The notes under the pieces are model-generated. The model made no database searches, had not been told where the DNA came from, and was given only the letters and a program-made list of their open reading frames with translations. A stretch of DNA of 62,028 nucleotides, from the NCBI GenBank assembly GCA_017516765.1, contig JAFXBE010000100.1, forward strand, positions 1 to 62,028, in the 5' to 3' direction. The translations under genes were made by a program, and so were the position numbers. Position 1 is the stretch's first letter. Each line of letters begins with the position of its first letter. This document shows positions 57,979 through 62,028 of this stretch, piece after piece. Origin of the DNA: Clostridia bacterium. Its GTDB lineage: Bacteria; Bacillota; Clostridia; Christensenellales; Aristaeellaceae.

Positions 57979-58049
57979 ATTTCTTCTCCCATTAGGAATG
58001 CAAAATGCATGAATATATACAGACCGCGCAATTGATGTTTGTCACCGAT

Positions 58050-58235
58050 ATTCTATCACGGCGGTACACGAAACCGCAAGCCAGGATGGGCGTTTTCGTT
58101 ATTTGCATGATCTGAAGTGCGAGCTGACTCCATCCTTTCCATACTCCTTTGCCGGCGGGAGACTGTACTTCAGAAAAAGGTTTTCCGGCAACAAAAAGAC
58201 GAGTATCCGCTATATACCGGATACCCGTACCTTAT
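58050..58235 (-). repeat. Composite intergenic element, second copy
   Basis: It has the same order as at 57.33-57.50 kb: promoter TTGCGG-N18-TAGAAT (58079-58050), a degenerate terminator arm (AAACCGCAAGCC with a decayed partner), and a distal hairpin GTATCCG/CGGATAC (58203-58209, 58218-58224). It drives the Nudix gene. The 300-base gap from 57979 to 58282 holds nothing else that I can identify. Confidence 0.6.
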
Positions 58236-58282
58236 GGGGCTCAACAGACGCAATGCAAAGCAGCATGCGGGCAATGAGAGAT

Positions 58283-58771
58283 TTACAGACAGAGAATACT
58301 CAACAAAGACAGATATCTTTCCGTCTGTCCGGCAATGTCGTCTTCGCTGACACCGTAATAGAGATACAAATCCTTTGCTATTTTTCGGAAACGCTTCATT
58401 GCCTTTTTGCTTCCTGCGAAAGACACTCCAAAAGTATCATGCGCATCGTCTGTCTCTATGTCAAGGCAGTCACTGCCAATTCTGATTGTATAAATACGGG
58501 TAACAGCAGGAAGTTCCGGATAAGGAGGGGTGGCTTCTGTTGCGCCGTAGGTACGTTTTGCATACAGAACCATTTCATCAAGTGTATGTGACCCAGCTAC
58601 GATCTTCTTGGAAGCAGTCTTTCGCTTGTGATGAGAAATAAAGTTTTTGATCCTCGCTTTGAGGGAAGCTTTTTTTCTGCTGTCGCCGACAAAAATGCTC
58701 GTTGGGCCGTCTGCCCCGCCAATGATGCCGACAGACCCGGCGTTTTGCTGTTCGCCGTTCAATGTATTCAC
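58283..58771 (-). CDS. Small protein with N-terminal GGADGPTSIFV motif
   Basis: This 162-residue protein starts with GTG. It opens with SVGIIGGADGPTSIFVGD, a motif best known from the beta subunit of sodium-pumping decarboxylases, but there are no membrane helices here. A basic stretch follows (RKKASLKARIKNFISHHKRK), then a mixed alpha/beta region with YAKRTYGATEATPPYPELPA and DDAHDTFGVSFAGSKKAMKR. Short soluble proteins with this motif occur scattered in Clostridia and have no settled function. Only a weak ribosome site is present. It is the third same-strand gene in the AT-rich island. Confidence 0.6.
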   Translation of the reverse strand: MNTLNGEQQNAGSVGIIGGADGPTSIFVGDSRKKASLKARIKNFISHHKRKTASKKIVAGSHTLDEMVLYAKRTYGATEATPPYPELPAVTRIYTIRIGSDCLDIETDDAHDTFGVSFAGSKKAMKRFRKIAKDLYLYYGVSEDDIAGQTERYLSLLSILCL

Positions 58772-58900
58772 ACTCCATCAATCCAGGTTCGTTGTTTTCG
58801 CTTTACAGGACAGCAAGGGGTACCATCTGTCAGGCAATGCTTGCAGCTTTGTTGCCTGCCCGATGTAAAGCGGTATCTGTTGCTTCGTTCCTGTGTCTGC

Positions 58901-59272
58901 TTACAGATAGGATGCCAGCGTGTTGAGCGCGCCCAGATCGCCCTTTACCTTGATCTTGCCGGTAAGCAGCGCCATGGCAGGGTTCAGCTTTTTGTTGAAG
59001 ACAGCCAGAAGATGCTGTTCCTTGCCGATGATGGTCACGTCGGTGGTGTCGGCATCGGTAAGCTCGCGGTAAACGCCGCTTTCCAGCGCAAAAGCGCGGG
59101 TGATGCCGCTGTCGGTCGTGGTAAGACGGTAGCTGTTGGTCACCGCCAGAAAGGTATCCTGGTGCTGCCGGATCAGTCCGGTCAGCTTATCCAGCAACTC
59201 TGTAATGGAACTGTTGCCACTGCCTGCTTCCAGCATGGTCTTCAATTCCTGTTGAAACTGTTCCTTTGCCAT
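58901..59272 (-). CDS. SCP2 sterol-binding-like domain protein
   Basis: This 123-residue protein has an N-terminal helical part (FQQELKTMLEAGSGNSSITE) and an SCP2-like lipid-binding fold ending DADTTDVTIIGKEQHLLAVF and LNPAMALLTGKIKVKGDLGA. The last segment matches the conserved tail in which the family binds fatty acids or other hydrophobic ligands. AGGAGG before the ATG at 59272 settles the start. It lies 23 bases after the phosphatase gene on the same strand and is probably co-transcribed. Confidence 0.85.
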   Translation of the reverse strand: MAKEQFQQELKTMLEAGSGNSSITELLDKLTGLIRQHQDTFLAVTNSYRLTTTDSGITRAFALESGVYRELTDADTTDVTIIGKEQHLLAVFNKKLNPAMALLTGKIKVKGDLGALNTLASYL

Positions 59273-59295
59273 CGGTGTTTCCTCCTGTTCTGTAT

Positions 59296-59751
59296 TTACG
59301 CAGGGAAAAATTTGTCCAGAAGGGCATTCACGCCCCGGTTCACATCCCGCCATGTGGCGTTGAAATCGCCGGTATACCACGGATCGGCCACGTCGGAAGG
59401 GTCGCCGCACAATTCCAGCAGCTTCAGGATCTTGCCCTCAGGGTCGCCGCCGCAGATCGCATTCATGGAGCGGATATTGCCGCGATCCATACCGATCAGG
59501 TAATCGAAGGCATCGTAATCGGCGGCGGTCATCTTGCGGGCGGCCTTGCCTGCACAGGAGATGCCGTGTTCCGCAAGCACCCGTCTGGTGCCGGGATGCA
59601 CCGGATTGCCGACTTCTTCGTAACTGGTGGCGGCCGATTCCACATGGCAGCAGTCGGAAAGCCCGCGCTTCTGAAGCATATCCTTCATCACAAATTCTGC
59701 CATGGGGCTGCGGCAAATGTTGCCCAGACAGACAAACAGCACTTTGATCAT
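59296..59751 (-). CDS. Low-molecular-weight protein-tyrosine phosphatase
   Basis: This 151-residue enzyme begins MIKVLFVCLGNICRSPMAEF. The phosphate loop VCLGNICRS has the C(X)5R catalytic Cys and Arg, and the general-acid Asp is in DVADPWYTGDF near residue 123. It removes phosphate from tyrosine (or arginine) residues in the cytoplasm and often regulates exopolysaccharide or stress functions. The ATG at 59751 matches the family start; a GGAGG lies 12 bases upstream. It forms an operon with the SCP2 gene. Confidence 0.93.
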   Translation of the reverse strand: MIKVLFVCLGNICRSPMAEFVMKDMLQKRGLSDCCHVESAATSYEEVGNPVHPGTRRVLAEHGISCAGKAARKMTAADYDAFDYLIGMDRGNIRSMNAICGGDPEGKILKLLELCGDPSDVADPWYTGDFNATWRDVNRGVNALLDKFFPA

Positions 59752-59876
59752 GGTAAGCCAAAACCTCCGTTGCCCAAACACGCCTTATTGCGCTTTGGGA
59801 ATGTACGTTTTTTATCATAGCACACAGCCGTGCTTTTTGCCATACGATTTCTGCGGTGCGGCAGAAGATGCAAGGC

Positions 59877-59905
59877 TTGCCGCCCTTGTGCCGTGATGAT
59901 AAAAT
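59877..59905 (+). promoter_or_regulatory. Sigma-A type promoter of the leader/alpha-beta hydrolase operon
   Basis: TTGCCG (59877-59882), 17 bases, TAAAAT (59900-59905), 38 bases before the leader start. Confidence 0.6.
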
Positions 59906-59943
59906 AAACAGGAAATATGTTTTCCGTCATGGGAGGGAAAACC

Positions 59944-60012
59944 ATGGTCCGCTACGAAACGGTCTGTACCGTTGATGGCGACATGTGCCTGCTCCTGTGC
60001 CAAAAGCTGTAA
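59944..60012 (+). CDS. 22-residue leader peptide coupled to the alpha/beta hydrolase
   Basis: The ATG at 59944 has a strong ribosome site, GGGAGGG (59931-59937), the best in this stretch. It encodes 22 residues beginning MVRYETVCTV and ending CLLLCQKL with three cysteines. Its TAA (60010-60012) overlaps the ATG of the next gene (TAATG). Since the downstream gene has no strong ribosome site of its own, the leader probably exists to bring ribosomes to it. A regulatory role or a tiny functional peptide are alternatives. Confidence 0.5.
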   Translation: MVRYETVCTVDGDMCLLLCQKL

Positions 60013-61004
60013 TGCCGGGTGGTGGTGCTATGGATATTCTCGCTGTTTTGCTGTGGACTGCGGCTGCGGTGTGCCTGCTTTCGCTGCTGGTTTCCTGTGC
60101 TTGCTTCCGTATTGTATTCTATAACACCCGTAAGGGCGAAGACCACGAGGCGATCGCTCTTCCTGCGGGGGCGGTCTATCAGCCCTACCATGATGAGATT
60201 ACCGGCTGGATCAGAAAAAAAAGAGCTCTGCCCCAGCAGGAATTCTCCATTCGATCCTTCGACGGGCTGACGCTGCGGGGCAGATATTTCGAATACAAGC
60301 CAGGTGCACCTGTTGAGCTGATGATCCACGGCTATCACGGCACCGCTGAGCGGGATATGAGCGCGGGTATCTTCCGCAGCTTTGCGGTGGGACACAATGC
60401 GTTTTTGGTGGATCAGCGTGCCGGCGGATACAGCGACGGGCATGTGGTTTCCTTCGGGATCAACGAAAGCCGGGACTGCCTGCAATGGATCCGGTTTCTT
60501 GTGGAGCATTTTGGTCCGGATACGCAGATCATGCTCGCCGGTATCTCCATGGGCGCAGCCACTGTGCTGATGGCTTCGGAACTTGACTTGCCCAAAAACG
60601 TGGTGGGTATTCTGGCCGATTGCGGCTATACTTCGGCAAAAGATATCATCTGCGAGGTAATGAAGGGGCTTCATCTTCCGCCGTGGCTGCTGTATCCCTT
60701 TGTCCGGCTTGGCGCACGGCTCTACGGCGGTTTTTCCCTTGAGGAACGATCCCCGGTGGGGGCTGTGGTGCACAGCAAAGTGCCGGTTATCTTCTATCAT
60801 GGGGATAGGGATACACTGGTGCCCCACAGTATGAGCATAGCAAACCATGAAGCATGCGCCTCTGCCAAAAAGCTGGTTATCACACCCGGGGCGGGACATG
60901 GCTTGTGCTTTCTGAAAGACAAGGAGGGTTACCTGCGGGAACTGCGTGCCTTTTGCAGGGAAAACGGGATCCCGGCAGAGGATAATGGAACACCTGCACT
61001 GTAA
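60012..61004 (+). CDS. Membrane-anchored alpha/beta hydrolase
   Basis: This protein of about 330 residues has one N-terminal membrane helix (ILAVLLWTAAAVCLLSLLVS) and an alpha/beta hydrolase domain: VELMIHGYHGTAERDMSAGI (oxyanion region), AFLVDQRAGGYSDGHVVSFG, the nucleophile elbow GISMGAATVL, KVPVIFYHGDRDTLVPHSM with the Asp, and ITPGAGHGLCF with the His. All three catalytic residues are present. It resembles the BAAT/YqkD-type hydrolases of Firmicutes. The substrate is unknown. The start is taken at 60012 because of coupling to the leader; an ATG at 60030 is the other candidate. Confidence 0.85.
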   Translation: MPGGGAMDILAVLLWTAAAVCLLSLLVSCACFRIVFYNTRKGEDHEAIALPAGAVYQPYHDEITGWIRKKRALPQQEFSIRSFDGLTLRGRYFEYKPGAPVELMIHGYHGTAERDMSAGIFRSFAVGHNAFLVDQRAGGYSDGHVVSFGINESRDCLQWIRFLVEHFGPDTQIMLAGISMGAATVLMASELDLPKNVVGILADCGYTSAKDIICEVMKGLHLPPWLLYPFVRLGARLYGGFSLEERSPVGAVVHSKVPVIFYHGDRDTLVPHSMSIANHEACASAKKLVITPGAGHGLCFLKDKEGYLRELRAFCRENGIPAEDNGTPAL

Positions 61005-61072
61005 CTTTTGCACCGGACAGCTATCCCGGTGCAGAATACCAACAAGATAGGATCCGGGAAGGAGAAAACGTT

Positions 61073-61246
61073 ATGACGATCATTGAAAAGATCACCTTTG
61101 AGGTCGGCAGGCTGCCGCTGCAGGCCCAGCAGCAGGTACTGGTCTTTGTCGAATCTTTGAAACAAAAGGAACAGCAGGCGCTGGAGGCGGATATGGACGC
61201 CGTGATCGCCGAGAATCTTCCTGCATGGAAGGAGCTGGCAAAATAA
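61073..61246 (+). CDS. Antitoxin-like small protein (DUF2281/VapB-like) partnered with Doc
   Basis: This 57-residue protein begins MTIIEKITFEVGRLPLQAQQ, with AAGGAGA about seven bases upstream. LPLQAQQQVLVFVESLKQKE resembles the DUF2281-type stretch LPxxxQxEVLDFVExLK found in many small antitoxins. The C-terminus (VIAENLPAWKELAK) is short and charged, as expected of a segment that wraps the toxin. Its stop overlaps the start of the Doc-type gene (TAATG), the usual antitoxin-first order. It is too short to appear in standard gene lists. Confidence 0.75.
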   Translation: MTIIEKITFEVGRLPLQAQQQVLVFVESLKQKEQQALEADMDAVIAENLPAWKELAK

Positions 61247-61638
61247 TGTGGTTGCCTGTGATCGACAACATTTTGCTGCTCCACTGCAAGATGGCGGAGC
61301 ATTCCGGCGGTTCGTCCGGGGTTCGTGAGCTTGGGCTGGTGGAAAGCGCACTGGCACGGGGACAAGCATCCTTCGGTGATGTGGAGCTGTATCCCTCACT
61401 TGAGCAGAAGGCGGCTGCCATCGGCTGCGGACTGACCAAGAACCACGGTTTTGTTGATGGAAACAAGCGAATCGGCATGGCTGCCATGCTGCTGATCCTG
61501 CGCCGAAATGGCGTGCAGCTTTCCTATACACAGGAAGAGCTGACTGCGCTGGGGCTGGCTGTTGCTCAGGGCACAGCCGATGTGGATGAAATATACAACT
61601 GGATCTGTGAACATCAACAACAGGCTCAGACTTGCTGA
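61246..61638 (+). CDS. Doc-type Fic-domain toxin
   Basis: This 130-residue protein is close in size to Doc of phage P1 (126). The core motif is HGFVDGNKRIGMAAMLLILR, matching Doc's HxFxxGNKRT pattern with Ile in the last place; His, Asn, Lys and Arg are all kept. In Doc this site phosphorylates elongation factor Tu and halts translation. The N-terminal VRELGLVESALARGQASF matches the family's GLLESALARP-like stretch. The ATG at 61246 overlaps the antitoxin stop. The pair is a complete type II toxin-antitoxin module. Confidence 0.9.
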   Translation: MWLPVIDNILLLHCKMAEHSGGSSGVRELGLVESALARGQASFGDVELYPSLEQKAAAIGCGLTKNHGFVDGNKRIGMAAMLLILRRNGVQLSYTQEELTALGLAVAQGTADVDEIYNWICEHQQQAQTC

Positions 61639-62028
61639 AGCGGTAAAGGCAGATCCTTTTCGCCTGTCAGGGTCTTCGCGCATCCGCAAGTGAAAAGGCA
61701 GATGCGGAGGTGAGGAAAGTCTTTGACGGGTTTACCAAAAACTTTGCTTTTTCTGCTTAAGCCGCGCAGTACGGCTCCGCCAATCTTGCGCTGAGCATTG
61801 TCACCGGCTCGAATGCGATCTGCGCGGATTTTTGATAAGCAAAATGCCCGGCATCATTGCCGGGCATTCAAATCGTTGAAAAAGTGCGGGGTGCAGGGGG
61901 ATCATTTCCGCAACCTCAGTCGGCGTACAGCCCACTAACCGTGGTCTGTACTTGCTTCGGTTGACGACTGCGGGTCGCTAACGCCTTTGGCGTTGTGCGC
62001 ACTGCGCACGCACTTCCCTTCGTCTCCC
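61639..62028. other. Hairpin-rich terminal stretch with a possible gene remnant
   Basis: No intact gene is seen. From 61648 a frame without a start reads protein-like sequence (SEKADAEVRKVFDGFTKNFA), is interrupted by one TAA near 61758, then stays open (YGSANLALSIVTGSNAICAD), suggesting a decayed gene. AATGCCCGGCA/TGCCGGGCATT (61843-61868) is a perfect hairpin with a four-base loop. The last 150 bases hold several short inverted repeats: GTACAG/CTGTAC, AACGCC/GGCGTT and a GTGCGCA palindrome cluster. They look like a GC-rich intergenic repeat of the type found at contig edges. Confidence 0.35.
61843..61868. terminator. Hairpin, possible bidirectional terminator
   Basis: Perfect eleven-base arms and loop TCAT. 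Only short A/T-rich flanks, so termination strength is uncertain. Confidence 0.5.

Noticed and set aside
1..62028. rRNA, tRNA, CRISPR arrays, riboswitches, intact insertion sequences
   Set aside because: Looked for by eye on both strands; no cloverleaf, regularly spaced repeat array, transposase or known riboswitch core was recognised. Covariance-model searches could not be run.

Overview
The window looks like a chromosomal segment of a spore-forming, carbohydrate-degrading member of the Clostridia (Bacillota), probably from a gut-type habitat. The evidence is a spoIIGA-sigE pair, AGGAGG-type ribosome sites with frequent TTG and GTG starts, ECF sigma modules, sigma-A type promoters, and families typical of gut Firmicutes (GH36, permuted GH3, CE2-like esterase, CotH, MATE, sugar ABC transport). 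Most of the window is moderately GC-rich. Two stretches, about 0.3-2.3 kb and 56.4-58.8 kb, are visibly AT-richer and carry small accessory or decayed genes. No rRNA, tRNA, CRISPR array or intact transposon was recognised.

Layout. 0-2.8 kb: a truncated LysR regulator and an AT-rich graveyard of small immunity-like or hypothetical genes, including two degraded relatives of one family. 2.8-6.8 kb: L,D-transpeptidase, CotH-like kinase, ECF sigma/anti-sigma pair. 7-10.8 kb: DUF1349 protein and GH36 alpha-galactosidase, divergent from an AraC regulator. 10.9-13.2 kb: a second ECF module with a possible self-recognised promoter. 13.6-19.9 kb: a channel-like membrane protein with an RyR-like C-terminus, then a 1286-residue sugar-sensor/degenerate GGDEF/EAL/beta-helix fusion. 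20-26.2 kb (minus strand): radical SAM protein, flavin reductase, secreted SH3 protein, circularly permuted GH3 glucosidase.

26.3-34.1 kb is a molybdenum module. A three-subunit xanthine-dehydrogenase-type hydroxylase faces a FecCD-type importer, a short ModE-like regulator and a THEP1-like NTPase fused to a MocA-type nucleotidyltransferase. The genes fit metal uptake, sensing, cofactor maturation and use. 34.1-45.1 kb is mostly housekeeping: SGNH hydrolase, membrane protein, MATE, Y-family polymerase, HAD protein, C39-like secreted protein, ABC exporter, a frameshifted HD gene, glutamine synthetase, GNAT. 45.1-49 kb: CE2-like esterase, then spoIIGA-sigE behind an unusual helically phased repeat array, then murG. 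49.2-56.4 kb: sugar ABC importer, Lrp regulator with aminotransferase, CapA-like protein, secreted SGNH protein.

56.4-62 kb: a minus-strand accessory island of a DUF5131 radical SAM protein, a Nudix hydrolase and a small GGADGPT-motif protein, separated by copies of a composite promoter/hairpin element that also occurs near 21.8 kb. It is followed by SCP2 and LMW-PTP genes, an alpha/beta hydrolase coupled to a 22-codon leader, a Doc-type toxin-antitoxin pair and a hairpin-rich end. The strongest candidates for something undescribed are the RyR-tailed channel-like protein with its cyclic-di-GMP neighbour, the composite promoter element, the THEP1-MocA fusion and the spoIIGA upstream array.
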